From the NCBI GenBank assembly GCA_963730305.1, contig CAVSRB010000006.1:1-64000 (forward strand): a stretch of 64,000 nt of DNA. The letters are read 5' to 3'. The translations under genes and the position numbers were made by a program. Source of the DNA: CAMYMQ01 sp963730305. Lineage in GTDB: Bacteria > Pseudomonadota > Alphaproteobacteria > Bin65. Shown here one piece after another: positions 21,624 through 30,832 of the stretch. Position 1 is the first letter of the stretch, and the number at the start of each line of letters is the position of its first letter. Under the pieces are notes generated by a model. It was not told where the DNA came from. It saw only the letters and a list, made by a program, of their open reading frames with translations, and made no database searches.

Positions 21624-22474
21624 TGCTGGGCCGCCAGCTGCTGCTTCGCCTGTTTGATCGCCTGCTTGACCATGCGGGGCGCGACCCGCCGTCGGTAGTC
21701 CGCGGAGGCGCGCACGTCGTCGACCGGGTCGAGCGCTTCGGCCAGCGCCGTTGCGAGGGTTTCGACCTCGGCCTCGCCGAGCCCGCCTCCGATCAGCGCC
21801 TGCTCGGCGGCGCGCAGCCGCACCGGCGTCGGCCCGCACGCCCCCACCGCCACGGCGATGTGGCTGCAGGCGTCGCCGTCCATGCCGAGGACGAGCGCCA
21901 CGGAAGCGGTCGCGAAATCTCCGGAGACGCGGGCCAGCTTGGTATAGCTGCCGATCGAGCCTGCCGGGGCGGCGGGTATGACCACCGCCTCGATCAATTC
22001 GCCCGGCTCGAGCGCCGTCTCGTACCAATCGACGAAGAAGTCGGCGGCGTCGACCGTGCGCCGGCCCCCGGCACTGACGAGCTCGAAACGGGCGTCGGCG
22101 GCGGTCAGCGCGGGCGGATAGTCCGCGGCCGGATCGAAGAAGGCGCAGGAACCGCCGATCGTTCCCATGTTGCGTACCGGCGGGTTGGCGATCTGCCCGG
22201 CTGCGGCGCTGACCACGCGCTGGCCGTCGCGCAGGTCGGTCTCTTCGGCCGTCTGGCGGTGCCGGCGCATCGCGCCGATGCGGACGGCACCGGAGTTGTC
22301 GCGGGTCGCTTCGCCCAGCTCTGCGACCTGCTGGAGCGACACCAGACCGTCCGGTGCGACCAGGTCGGCATTCATCATGGCGACCAGCGTCGCGCCGCCG
22401 GCCAGGCCGAACGCGCCGTCGGCCGCCATTGCGGCGACCGCGTCATCGAGCGATTGGGGCTTGGTGAATTTCAT
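21620..22474 (-). CDS. FAD-binding subunit of molybdenum hydroxylase
   Basis: Medium subunit that carries FAD and passes electrons to an acceptor. It shows the PCMH-type FAD motifs 'GLAGGATLVAMMNADL' and 'NPPVRNMGTIGGSCAF', and the C-terminal CODH-type flavin domain. At 284 residues it is of normal length. Its stop overlaps the start of the [2Fe-2S] subunit. Confidence 0.92.
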   Translation of the reverse strand: MKFTKPQSLDDAVAAMAADGAFGLAGGATLVAMMNADLVAPDGLVSLQQVAELGEATRDNSGAVRIGAMRRHRQTAEETDLRDGQRVVSAAAGQIANPPVRNMGTIGGSCAFFDPAADYPPALTAADARFELVSAGGRRTVDAADFFVDWYETALEPGELIEAVVIPAAPAGSIGSYTKLARVSGDFATASVALVLGMDGDACSHIAVAVGACGPTPVRLRAAEQALIGGGLGEAEVETLATALAEALDPVDDVRASADYRRRVAPRMVKQAIKQAKQQLAAQQ

Positions 22475-22483
22475 CTCTGTCGG

Positions 22484-22942
22484 TCAGGCTGCTGTTTCGG
22501 TGGCGAGCCGCTCGCTCAGCGCCTTGGCGAATTCGGCGCCCAAAGACTGCGCCTTCTTCTTCATGACGCCAAAGCCGAACTTGGCCAGACGGCCGGTCAC
22601 GGTGACTTCCGATTCGTACCGGACCGCCGTGGCGCCGTCCGGTGTCGGCGTCAGGGTGACGACGTTATCGGCCCGGACGTTGCTGGCCTTGCCGCCTTCC
22701 TCGCCGCGGGTCACCGAGACGATTCGCGTCGGCGGGGTTTCCTCGACGACTTCGACCTCGACGACGAAGCGCGCCGAGATCGGTCCGACCTTCACGCCCA
22801 CCCGCGCCCGGTAGGTGGTCGGCGAGAGCTCTTCGATCTCCTCGCAGCCGGGCAGACACGGACCGACGACCTGGGGGTCCTTGATCGCGGCCCAGGTGCG
22901 CTCGATCGGCGCGGCGACGGTGAATTCGTCCTCGATCTTCAT
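22484..22942 (-). CDS. CoxG-like SRPBCC protein
   Basis: A 152-residue START/Bet-v1-fold protein of the CO dehydrogenase subunit G family ('PIERTWAAIKDPQVVGPCLPG' is the signature). CoxG-like proteins accompany many molybdenum hydroxylases and help recruit or mature the enzyme or carry a lipid cofactor. Here it is the first gene of the operon, 10 bases before the FAD subunit. The presence of CoxG does not make this a CO dehydrogenase. Confidence 0.88.
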   Translation of the reverse strand: MKIEDEFTVAAPIERTWAAIKDPQVVGPCLPGCEEIEELSPTTYRARVGVKVGPISARFVVEVEVVEETPPTRIVSVTRGEEGGKASNVRADNVVTLTPTPDGATAVRYESEVTVTGRLAKFGFGVMKKKAQSLGAEFAKALSERLATETAA

Positions 22943-23110
22943 GCGGCAGGGCGCTGGAAGCCGTTGGTTCGCGGAACTGCGGCCATGCCGTCAGCGACCG
23001 GCGGAACGTGCCGGTGCCGCCCAGCCTGCCGAATTGCCCTCTTGCGCGCGTCGATTGAGATGACCCATGCTCGCAACCCTCCAACCTCGTGCGATCGTCT
23101 TTTCAAAACG

Positions 23111-23121
23111 GAACGCTGTTC
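23111..23121. promoter_or_regulatory. Candidate TetR operator, copy 2
   Basis: GAACGCTGTTC lies between the divergent coxG-like and tetR starts. Its GAAC...GTTC arms and following T match the copy at 18732-18742. The position between regulator and target is usual for an autoregulated TetR operator. Confidence 0.45.
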
Positions 23122-23173
23122 TTTAATCGCAAATTGAGGTCATCGTCGTGGGCGAGTCAAGGTCGTTGCTGGA

Positions 23174-23779
23174 ATGGTGCAGATAAAGAAGGACGATGTC
23201 CGCGACAGGATACTGGAGAGCGCGCGTCACGAGCTGGAACAGCGGGGCTTCGCGGCGACGACGATGCGCAGCATCGCGCGACGCGCCGGGACGTCGCCCT
23301 CGAACGTCTACGTCTACTTCCCGTCCAAACTGGCCCTGTTGTTCGACATCTATGGTCCTTGGCTGAGGGACCAGATCGCCTCTCTCGAACGCAAGGCGAC
23401 CCGGGTTGCCGATCCGCGCAAGCGGCTGCGCTTGATCGTGACCACGCTGTGGGAGGCGTTCCCGTCCGCCGATGGCGGTTTCGGCAATACCTTCGTCGAG
23501 GGCTTGGCCGTATCGGGGCGGGACGAGCGATACTCCCGTGATCTCCTCCTCTGGGCCGAAGGCAAGATCTCGGAGCTGATCGCCGGCTGCCTGCCCAAGG
23601 AACGCGCGGCGCGGTTCGGCGACACGGCGCTGGCCCACATCCTGTTCATGGCGTTCGATGGGTTCGCGGTGAACTACGTCTTGGTCGGGCCGTCGCGTCG
23701 GCTCGACCGGTGCATCGACATGATGACCGAGCTCATCATGGGCGAGCCCGTTCCGACGGAACGAGCGGCGACCGTCTAG
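23174..23779 (+). CDS. TetR/AcrR family transcriptional regulator
   Basis: A 201-residue ligand-responsive repressor. The N-terminal helix-turn-helix is clear (ILESARHELEQRGFAATTMR, SNVYVYFPSKLALL); the C-terminal helical domain would bind the inducer. It is divergent from the molybdenum hydroxylase operon and probably regulates it. The ATG at 23174 follows GGA close by. Confidence 0.88.
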   Translation: MVQIKKDDVRDRILESARHELEQRGFAATTMRSIARRAGTSPSNVYVYFPSKLALLFDIYGPWLRDQIASLERKATRVADPRKRLRLIVTTLWEAFPSADGGFGNTFVEGLAVSGRDERYSRDLLLWAEGKISELIAGCLPKERAARFGDTALAHILFMAFDGFAVNYVLVGPSRRLDRCIDMMTELIMGEPVPTERAATV

Positions 23780-23885
23780 GTGGCGTCACGGAGGCGCCGC
23801 GCGCCGGGCAGGCGGCGCCAGGTTGACCGCTCGCGCCCGCGTGTCTTTGATGCTCGCCTCGAGAAACGCTGTGACGAGGCCCCTC

Positions 23886-24815
23886 ATGACCGTGCCCCTT
23901 CGCGTCATCGTATTTCCCGGTGGCACCAATCTGCCGATCTGGGTGGGCCAGACGCATGGCTTCTTCGAACGCCACGGTGTCGCCGTGGACGTCACCTACA
24001 CGACCAGCTCCAAGGAGCAGCTCGCCGGCCTGATCCGCGGCGACTGGGACATCGGCGCCACGGCGTTCGACAACGTTGTCGCCTACCAGGAAGGACAGGG
24101 CGAGGCCGAGATCGATCGCGAGCCCGACCTGTTCGTGTTCATGGGTGGGGACGATGGCTTCCTGCGTCTCGTCGTCCAGGCGGACATCGGGAGTTTCGAC
24201 GACCTGAAAGGTCGGACCTTGTCGGTGGACGCCCTGACGACGGGCTTCGCCTTCGTCCTGCGCAGGATGCTCCAGCACGCCGGCGTCTCGGAAGCCGACG
24301 TCACCTATGACGGCGTGGGCGGATTGCGCGAGCGCTGGGAGGCGATGAAGGCGGGCCAGCATGCCGGGACGTTGGTCCTGACCCCGTTCGACCTGATCGC
24401 GCCCCATGTCGGGCTTAAGGTGCTGCAACACGCGTCCGCGGTCGTTCCCGACTATCAGGGCGTGGTCGGGGCGACGCGTCGTTCCTGGGCGCAGCAGAAT
24501 GGGGAGGCGCTGAGCGGCTATATCCGCGGCTATCTCGATGCCCTCGACTGGCTGTTCGATCCCGCCAACCGTGCCGGGGCCGAAGCCCTGCTGGTGGAGA
24601 ACGTGCCGAACATGACGCCGCAGGTCGCGGCGCAGACCTGCGCCGTCTACCTCGACCCGGCCAGCGGCTTCGAGCGGCGCGCCCGCCTGAACCGGACCGG
24701 GATGGAGACCGTCCTAGCGTTGCGGAGCGAATATGGCGTGCCGCGCAAGAGCCTGACCGACCCCGATGCCTATGTCGATCTAACCTGGTACCGGCGCGCG
24801 ACCGGCGAGGATTAG
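23886..24815 (+). CDS. SsuA/THI5-like substrate-binding-fold protein without signal peptide
   Basis: A 309-residue protein of the NMT1/THI5-like type II periplasmic binding fold ('GGTNLPIWVGQTHGFFERHGV', 'QLAGLIRGDWDIGATAFDNVVAYQEG'). Such proteins bind sulfonates, nitrate, pyrimidines or aromatic acids for ABC import. No signal peptide is visible from the ATG at 23886, and the in-frame extension to 23823 does not add one. No ABC permease or ATPase lies nearby. It may therefore act in the cytoplasm, or the true start or signal may have been lost. Confidence 0.75.
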   Translation: MTVPLRVIVFPGGTNLPIWVGQTHGFFERHGVAVDVTYTTSSKEQLAGLIRGDWDIGATAFDNVVAYQEGQGEAEIDREPDLFVFMGGDDGFLRLVVQADIGSFDDLKGRTLSVDALTTGFAFVLRRMLQHAGVSEADVTYDGVGGLRERWEAMKAGQHAGTLVLTPFDLIAPHVGLKVLQHASAVVPDYQGVVGATRRSWAQQNGEALSGYIRGYLDALDWLFDPANRAGAEALLVENVPNMTPQVAAQTCAVYLDPASGFERRARLNRTGMETVLALRSEYGVPRKSLTDPDAYVDLTWYRRATGED

Positions 24816-24940
24816 GCCCGCCGACAAGGTATTTTCCTTGGCGGCGCGAACTCTCGCCGGCTCGATCGCCAATTCGACAGCTTCGGCCCCGGACCGTATC
24901 GGCGGAGCCGAGGAAAAGCCTCGCGGCCCGCCGGTGGAGC

Positions 24941-25477
24941 CTAGCTTTTGGGCCGCTCGAAGTTGCGGTCCATGTGACCCTTGCCTTCGAGATCGCCACC
25001 CAGTCCGAACAGCCAGGAATAGCCGCCCTTGGGGTTGGTCAGGATCTCCCAGCAATTGTCGTCCATGTCCCAGAAGTAGAAGCTGTAGGTGCCGTGCTGG
25101 GTGATCGGCTTGGAGATTTTGGTCAGGTCGTACTTGTCCTTGAATTCGACGACCTTCTCGTAGGCCGCGTCGACCTCGGCCTCGGTCTCGACGTCGAGGC
25201 CGTTGTGGTTCAGCAGCGACATGGCATCGCTCTTGTTCTTCTGGTGCACGACCGCGATCGTGTTCGGCCCGCCCAGGCGGATCAGCAGCGAGATCGGGCT
25301 GGTCCGCACGACTTCGAGGCCGAGGAACTCGGTGTAGAACTCACGCGCCCGATCCAAATCCCGGCTCTCCAGCGTGCCGTGGGACAGGAAGTTCAGCTTG
25401 AGCACCGGGTCGGCCGCCTTCTCCATTTTGGGCGGCTGCCGTTCCGCGGCCTGCTCCTGGACTTGTGCGTCGCTCAT
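24941..25477 (-). CDS. VOC (glyoxalase/dioxygenase fold) family protein
   Basis: A 178-residue protein with the vicinal-oxygen-chelate fold: 'FLSHGTLESRDLDRAREFYTEFLGLEVVR' is the N-terminal module and 'SFYFWDMDDNCWEIL' the C-terminal one. The likely metal ligands are the His in SHG, a His near GLD and the Glu in CWEI. Families include extradiol dioxygenases, glyoxalase I and fosfomycin enzymes. Its place next to a FAH-type hydrolase hints at ring-cleavage chemistry, without proof. Confidence 0.8.
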   Translation of the reverse strand: MSDAQVQEQAAERQPPKMEKAADPVLKLNFLSHGTLESRDLDRAREFYTEFLGLEVVRTSPISLLIRLGGPNTIAVVHQKNKSDAMSLLNHNGLDVETEAEVDAAYEKVVEFKDKYDLTKISKPITQHGTYSFYFWDMDDNCWEILTNPKGGYSWLFGLGGDLEGKGHMDRNFERPKS

Positions 25478-25698
25478 GGTCTCGTCTCCCTAGTGACATG
25501 GCTTGAGCTCGCGGGGCTTCCGACGCCCCGCTTCATAGTGGCGACCGCGGCGAGACGGTGCGTTTCCGCCATCATATGCGATTCGGTCGCTGGTTCAATC
25601 ATCGGCAAATCGACCAATGCGTCTGCGCCCGTGGGATCGTCTGGCGTTGCGGCGCATCCATTTCGGTCGCGTTCGGGCATCGGATGCCGGGTGTCCGC

Positions 25699-26637
25699 CT
25701 AGCTGGCGACGATCGGGTTGGACAGCGTGCCGATCCCGTCGACGGTGATTTCGACGCGTTGGCCCGGCTTCATGAAGACCCTGGGATCGCGGCCGAATCC
25801 GACGCCGGACGGCGACCCGGTCGTGACGACGTCGCCCGGCATGAATCGGTACCATTGCGAGAAGTAGGCGATGAGCCGGGGGATCGGGAAGACGAGCTCG
25901 GTCAGCGTGTCCTGCATGACCTCCCCGTCGAGCCGCGTGACCAGGTGCAGCGCCGCCGGGTCGGCGATCTCGTCGCGGGTGACGATTGCCGGGCCCATCG
26001 GGGTGAAGGTCGGGTACTGCTTGCCCAGGATGTTGACCTCCCAGGCGTGGATGCCTTCCATCGAGCCCTGGGCGGCGGCGACGCCGGGCACCCAGTCGCG
26101 GGCCGAGACGTCGTTGGCGATGGTGTAGCCGGCGACATAGTCCATCGCTTCGGCCTCTGCGACGCGGTGGCATTCGCGGCCGAAGACGAAGCAGAGCTCG
26201 CCCTCGAAGTCGACCATGTCGGCATGATCGGGTGGCAACCGGATCGGCTCGCCGTTGCCGGTGAGCGAGGTCGGGATCTTGACGAAGGACGCCGGCGCGT
26301 CGGGGATCGGCGTGTTCATCTCCTCGAGGTGCTTGGCGTAGTTCATGCCGACCGAGAGGACGAAGCCGGGCTTCGGGATCGGCGGACGAAAGCGGGCCGA
26401 TGCGGCGCCGACAACGGCGCCTGCGGCGCGCAGATCGTCCAGCTTGGCCTCGGCCGCGTCGGCGAGGCGGCGCACCTGATCGAGTGCGGACGTGCCGCCA
26501 TTCAGGATGTCCAGCACGCTCGCGGCCGGCGCAGCCGCGCCAAGCGATTTCGCGGCGGCGCCGAGATCCAAGATGTCGTCGCCGATCAGGACGCCGGCGC
26601 GATCGGCGCCGTCGATGTCAACCGTGACCAGTTTCAT
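25699..26637 (-). CDS. Fumarylacetoacetate hydrolase family protein
   Basis: A 312-residue enzyme of the FAH superfamily, which cleaves or decarboxylates 2,4-dioxo acids from aromatic breakdown. The metal-binding Glu motif 'MVDFEGELCFVFGRE' and 'ANDVSARDW' are characteristic, as is the C-terminal 'PGDVVTTGSPSGVGFG'. The ATG at 26637 has GGGAGGAAA upstream. It is divergent from the TRAP transporter, with a candidate MarR site between, so they may be induced together. Confidence 0.88.
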   Translation of the reverse strand: MKLVTVDIDGADRAGVLIGDDILDLGAAAKSLGAAAPAASVLDILNGGTSALDQVRRLADAAEAKLDDLRAAGAVVGAASARFRPPIPKPGFVLSVGMNYAKHLEEMNTPIPDAPASFVKIPTSLTGNGEPIRLPPDHADMVDFEGELCFVFGRECHRVAEAEAMDYVAGYTIANDVSARDWVPGVAAAQGSMEGIHAWEVNILGKQYPTFTPMGPAIVTRDEIADPAALHLVTRLDGEVMQDTLTELVFPIPRLIAYFSQWYRFMPGDVVTTGSPSGVGFGRDPRVFMKPGQRVEITVDGIGTLSNPIVAS

Positions 26638-26787
26638 GCCGTTCGTTTCCTCCCGTCTCGCCGCGTTCCGGACCATGGACCGGCGGGCCGACACGAGCCG
26701 CCGGCTTCCGTTCGCGGAGCTTCAATCTGCCGCTTGGCAAGCCGCGGTGCCGACACCGTGCAGGCTCACCAGTTCCGATTGAAACTG

Positions 26788-26799
26788 TTGCATTTGCAA
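26788..26799. promoter_or_regulatory. Candidate MarR operator, copy 1
   Basis: TTGCATTTGCAA is a 5-2-5 palindrome in the 326-base gap (26638-26963) between the FAH-family gene and dctP. The run TTGCA-TT-TGCAATGAA recurs at 30121 as TTGCA-GA-TGCAATGAA, upstream of the marR gene. This fits a site shared by regulator and targets. Confidence 0.5.
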
Positions 26800-26963
26800 T
26801 GAAGCGTCGCTACCATTTTTTTCATGGATTTGCCACGGCACCAGTGTGCCGGACAGAAAATGGATGGATCCGGGGTTGTGCCGGCGCGTCCGGCCACCGT
26901 CAAAACATAAGCAAGCGCCGTCCGCCGTGTCCTCACGCCGGCGCGACGCCGGGAGGAAAGACA

Positions 26964-28025
26964 ATGCGCCAGTATGCTCTATCGATTCCCTTTGCAGCGC
27001 TCATGGTTGCCGCCCTGCAGCAGCCGGCGACCGCCAAGGAATACAAGCTGACCGGTGCGGCCGCATCGCCGGCGATCGTCACGCCGGCCTTCGTGCTGAA
27101 GACCTTCTTCATCCCGACGGTTACCAAGCGGGCCAAGGCTTGCGGCGATACCCTGGTCTGGAACCAGGCCTATGCCCAGTCGCTCGCCAAGTTCGGGGAG
27201 ACGCTCGAGGCGGTCGAGGAAGGGATCGCCCATGTCGGCGTGATCCTGCGCAACTTCGAGGAATCGAAGCTGCCGCTCGACCAGTATCCGTCGGTGATGC
27301 CCTTCGTCGTCGCCGACCCGAAGGTGATGACCGAGGTCGACGCCGCGGTGCGCAAGAAGGTCCCGGCGATGAACAAGATGTATTCGCGCTACGGGCAGAT
27401 CTACCTGGGCGGTGGGGCCGAGAACAGCATGCAGCTCTTCTCGACCTTCCCGGTGACCAAGTACGAGGACCTGAAGGGCCACAAGATCGGCGGCAGCGGC
27501 TCGTTGGGCAACTACATCCGCGGAACCGGCGCGGTGCTGGTCAATTCCTCGATGTTGCAGGCCTATACCAGCATCAAGAACGGCCTCTACGACGGCTATC
27601 CGACCATCATCTACCTGGCCTTCCCGTACAAGATCTATCAGGCGGCCAAGCACTACACGGTGACCAACTTCGGCGCGACGACGGTCGCGGCGGTGACGGT
27701 CAACGCCAAGACCTGGGCGACCTTCTCCGATTGCCTGAAGAAGGCCTTTCGGACCACCGGCGCCGAGTACGGCCATCAATACGTCAAGGTCAACGCTCAA
27801 CGCATCGGCAAGTTCACCGGCATCATGACGAAGAAGGGCATGATGACCGCTAAGCTGTCCGACGCACAGCGCAAGCGCTGGGCGATGGTCCTGCCGCCGC
27901 TGGCCAAGCAGTGGGCCGCCGCGCTCGAGGCCAAGAAGCTTCCGGCCAAGGCCGTGATCAAGGCCTTCATGGAAGAGGCGCGGGCCCACGGCATCAATCC
28001 TCCGCGCGCCTGGGACAAGGAATAG
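26964..28025 (+). CDS. dctP: TRAP transporter substrate-binding protein (DctP family)
   Basis: Periplasmic solute receptor of a TRAP transporter, 353 residues. The signal peptide runs MRQYALSIPFAALMVAALQQ, then ATAKEY. 'KLGGSG' is replaced here by 'LKGHKIGGSGSLGNYIRGTG', the receptor's conserved core with the carboxylate-binding Arg. The start has GGGAGGAAAG upstream. It lies 18 bases before the fused permease. The ligand is probably an organic acid. Confidence 0.88.
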   Translation: MRQYALSIPFAALMVAALQQPATAKEYKLTGAAASPAIVTPAFVLKTFFIPTVTKRAKACGDTLVWNQAYAQSLAKFGETLEAVEEGIAHVGVILRNFEESKLPLDQYPSVMPFVVADPKVMTEVDAAVRKKVPAMNKMYSRYGQIYLGGGAENSMQLFSTFPVTKYEDLKGHKIGGSGSLGNYIRGTGAVLVNSSMLQAYTSIKNGLYDGYPTIIYLAFPYKIYQAAKHYTVTNFGATTVAAVTVNAKTWATFSDCLKKAFRTTGAEYGHQYVKVNAQRIGKFTGIMTKKGMMTAKLSDAQRKRWAMVLPPLAKQWAAALEAKKLPAKAVIKAFMEEARAHGINPPRAWDKE

Positions 28026-28043
28026 CGCCGGGAGCCGGCTGTC

Positions 28044-30068
28044 ATGCCGGCCTCTCGGTCGGCGGGCCTCTCTAGCGGCGTTTCGGCGCGTAGGGGCTCG
28101 CCGTCCTCCTTTGTCCGACGATTGGGCTACGTCCTTTCCGGGCTGAACGGCCTCGGCACCGCATGGATCTTCGTCATGATGGTGCTGATCAACGCCGACG
28201 TCTTCTCGCGGGCGTTGTTCAACGCGCCCATCCGCGGCGTGCCGCTGATCATCTCGCTGTCGATCATCGCGATCGTGTTCCTGCAGCTGCCCGACGCGTT
28301 GCGGAACGGGCGGGTCACGCGAAACGAGGTCGTGCTGTCGCGACTGCAGGAGCGGGGCAGCCCCTGGTTCCACTCGCTTCAGGCGATCTTCCACCTGGGC
28401 GGCGTGGGGATGATGGGCATCATTCTCGTCTTTGGCTTTCCGCTCCTCGAGAAGGCGTGGAAGACCGATGCCTACTTCGGCAACCTCGGCGACTTCACCT
28501 TCGCCGAATGGCCGATCAAGCTGGTCGTGCTGATCGGGGCGCTGGCCGCGGGCGCCCAGTTCCTGGTCCTGTTCGTGCGCGACGCCGAAACGCTGGCTGC
28601 CGGCGGGTCCACCCGGACGGCGGGCTTTTTGCGATTCCTGCTCGTGCTCGCCGGCACGGCGGCCATTCTGATCGCCGCCCGTTATGCGCTGGCCTTCGAG
28701 TCCACGATCATGGTCGGCCTGCTCTCGGTCGCCTTCATGCTGGTCCTGGTCTACCTCGGCATGCATGTCGGCGTGGCTCTGGCGGTCATCTCCTTCTTCT
28801 GCGTGCTGGTGATCCGCGACAGTGCCCACCTGTCCGGGACGATGCTCGCGCTCGCCGCCAACGAGAGCCTCAGGACCTATGAACTCGGCGTTATCCCGCT
28901 GTTCGTGCTGATGGGCATGTTCGTCGGCATCTCCGACGTCGGCCACGACGCATTCTCGGTCGCGCACCAGCTCTTCCGGCGGCTGCGGGGCGGTCTCGGC
29001 ACCGCGACGGTCGCCGCCAACGCGGTCTTCGCCGCGATTACGGGCACCAGCATCGCCTCGGCCTCGGTCTTCACCCGGATCGCCGTGCCGGAGATGCTGC
29101 GCTTCGGCTACAAGGGCCGGTTCGCGGTCGGCGTCGTGGCCGGCAGTTCCGTGCTCGGCATGCTGATCCCGCCCAGCCTACTCCTGATCATCTTCGGCAT
29201 CCTGGCCGAGGTCTCGATTGGCGATCTGTTCATCGCCGGCGTGCTGCCAGGCATCCTGCTCGCCGGCGCCTTCGCCGTCCTGATCTGGATCATGGCCTAC
29301 CGCTTCCCGCACGCCGTCTTCGAGGGCGGCGTCGCGCCCGAGGTCAAACGCCGCGGAGAGAACGGGGAAGCCGGCAGCATCGCCGGCGAGCCGCTCATGA
29401 CCGTGCCGCAGATGCTGGTCAAGATCGGCCCGATCGTCAGCCTGATCGTGCTGATCATCGGCGGCATCTACGGCGGCATCTTCACCGCGACCGAGGGCGG
29501 CGGCGTCGGCGCGCTGGGCGCGTTGTTGATCGCGGTCGCACGGCGCAAGGTGACGCTGCGGTCGTTGTGGCAGGTCCTGGTCGAGACCGGCTATGTCACT
29601 GCGGCGCTCTGCTTCCTGCTGGTCGCCGCCCACCTCTACGCGCGCATGATCAGCGTCAGCGGCATCCCGACCGCGCTGGAGGCCTGGATCACCCAGGCGG
29701 GTCTCGGCTATGACGGGTTGCTCGCGATCTATGTCGTGCTGCTGGTCATCCTGGGGACGATCCTCAATTCTGCCTCGATCATGCTGATCCTGGTGCCGAT
29801 CCTGACCATCGTCCTGCGGTCCATGGAGATGGCGGGAGTCGACGTCGGCAGCCTGGTCTGGTTCGGCATCGTCACCGTGCTCGCGGTCGAGATCGGGTTG
29901 TTGACGCCGCCGGTCGGCCTCGCTTGCTTCGCGATCCACGGAAACCTCAACGACCCGCGCATCACGCTCAACGACGTCTTCTTCGGTGCGGCGCCCTTCG
30001 CTGCGACGATGCTGGTGGTGCTGCTGTTGGTGATCGCCTTCCCGTGGTTGGCGCTTGCGCTGGTATAA
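28044..30068 (+). CDS. TRAP transporter fused permease (DctQM)
   Basis: A 674-residue inner-membrane protein joining both TRAP membrane subunits. Residues 25-180 form the small four-helix DctQ part ('VDVFSRALFN'-like segment INADVFSRALFNAPI); from about 230 onward is the 12-helix DctM part, with 'GIFTATEGGGVGALGALL' and 'LLTPPVGLACFAIHG' as family signatures. Import is driven by a sodium or proton gradient. The stop is followed by the MarR region. Confidence 0.88.
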   Translation: MPASRSAGLSSGVSARRGSPSSFVRRLGYVLSGLNGLGTAWIFVMMVLINADVFSRALFNAPIRGVPLIISLSIIAIVFLQLPDALRNGRVTRNEVVLSRLQERGSPWFHSLQAIFHLGGVGMMGIILVFGFPLLEKAWKTDAYFGNLGDFTFAEWPIKLVVLIGALAAGAQFLVLFVRDAETLAAGGSTRTAGFLRFLLVLAGTAAILIAARYALAFESTIMVGLLSVAFMLVLVYLGMHVGVALAVISFFCVLVIRDSAHLSGTMLALAANESLRTYELGVIPLFVLMGMFVGISDVGHDAFSVAHQLFRRLRGGLGTATVAANAVFAAITGTSIASASVFTRIAVPEMLRFGYKGRFAVGVVAGSSVLGMLIPPSLLLIIFGILAEVSIGDLFIAGVLPGILLAGAFAVLIWIMAYRFPHAVFEGGVAPEVKRRGENGEAGSIAGEPLMTVPQMLVKIGPIVSLIVLIIGGIYGGIFTATEGGGVGALGALLIAVARRKVTLRSLWQVLVETGYVTAALCFLLVAAHLYARMISVSGIPTALEAWITQAGLGYDGLLAIYVVLLVILGTILNSASIMLILVPILTIVLRSMEMAGVDVGSLVWFGIVTVLAVEIGLLTPPVGLACFAIHGNLNDPRITLNDVFFGAAPFAATMLVVLLLVIAFPWLALALV

Positions 30069-30112
30069 GGGCCATGGTGCGCCTTGCGATGTCTGGTCCG
30101 ATTCATTTAAGA

Positions 30113-30132
30113 TGCAATAATTGCAGATGCAA
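30113..30132. promoter_or_regulatory. Candidate MarR operator, copy 2
   Basis: Two overlapping palindromes, TGCAATAATTGCA (30113-30125) and TTGCAGATGCAA (30121-30132), about 160 bases upstream of marR. The second matches the 26788 site in both arms and the trailing TGAA. It is the expected position for autoregulation. Confidence 0.5.
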
Positions 30133-30285
30133 TGAAAGCGGTACGCCGCCAAAGATACCACCGTATCGGTTCGACCAACGCGGACACCGTTGCGTCGACC
30201 GTCGGCCGGGTCCCCGTTGTCGGGCCGTGACAGGCTTTCCGGGAAATCCCATGGCCGAGCGCACCTGAGCGCAGAAAGACGACCG

Positions 30286-30750
30286 ATGCCAGACGCTACC
30301 TCCAAGGCCTTCGAACTCCACGCCTTCGTGCCATACCTGATCGCTCGGGTCGGGTCGCTGATGGCCTTGTCCTTCGCGCCGCGGATCGAGCAGGCCGGGA
30401 TCACGCTGGACATGTGGCGCGCCTTGATGGTGCTGCACTTCAACGGCCCTCTCAGCTTGATCGACATGTCCCGCATCACGGGGGTGAAGACCTCGACCCT
30501 GTCTCGCCTCGTCGGCCGGATGATGGACAAGCGCCTCGTGTCGCGACGGCGGTCGCAGCAGGACGCGCGTACCGTACAGATCAGCCTGCGGCGCGACGGT
30601 GAAGCCTTGTTCCAAGAGCTCTGGCCGGAGGCGGCCCGGCTCGAGGACGTCGTGACCTCGCCGTTTCCCGCGTCGGACGTCGAGCACATGAAGGCGATGT
30701 TGCGCGAGATCGAAACGATACTCGTGCGCCAGATCGCCGCCGGGCGCTGA
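30286..30750 (+). CDS. MarR family transcriptional regulator
   Basis: A 154-residue winged-helix regulator. The DNA-binding segment 'MSRITGVKTSTLSRLVGRMM' and the wing 'SRRRSQQDARTVQISL' are typical. MarR proteins usually repress and release on binding an aromatic ligand. The start ATG is at 30286; upstream in-frame codons give an unlikely tail. Nearby genes (TRAP, FAH hydrolase, flavin monooxygenase) are probable targets. Confidence 0.88.
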   Translation: MPDATSKAFELHAFVPYLIARVGSLMALSFAPRIEQAGITLDMWRALMVLHFNGPLSLIDMSRITGVKTSTLSRLVGRMMDKRLVSRRRSQQDARTVQISLRRDGEALFQELWPEAARLEDVVTSPFPASDVEHMKAMLREIETILVRQIAAGR

Positions 30751-30832
30751 CAGCCGGCGCAACACCGAGACCATTGGCGCAGCCTCCGATCCGTTGGCGG
30801 CTGCCCTCGCAACACGGAGAAAGAGGCGCACC

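Noticed and set aside
26979..28967. A 662-codon minus-strand open frame
   Set aside because: It is antisense to dctP and dctQM, which have signal peptide, strong ribosome-binding site and family motifs.
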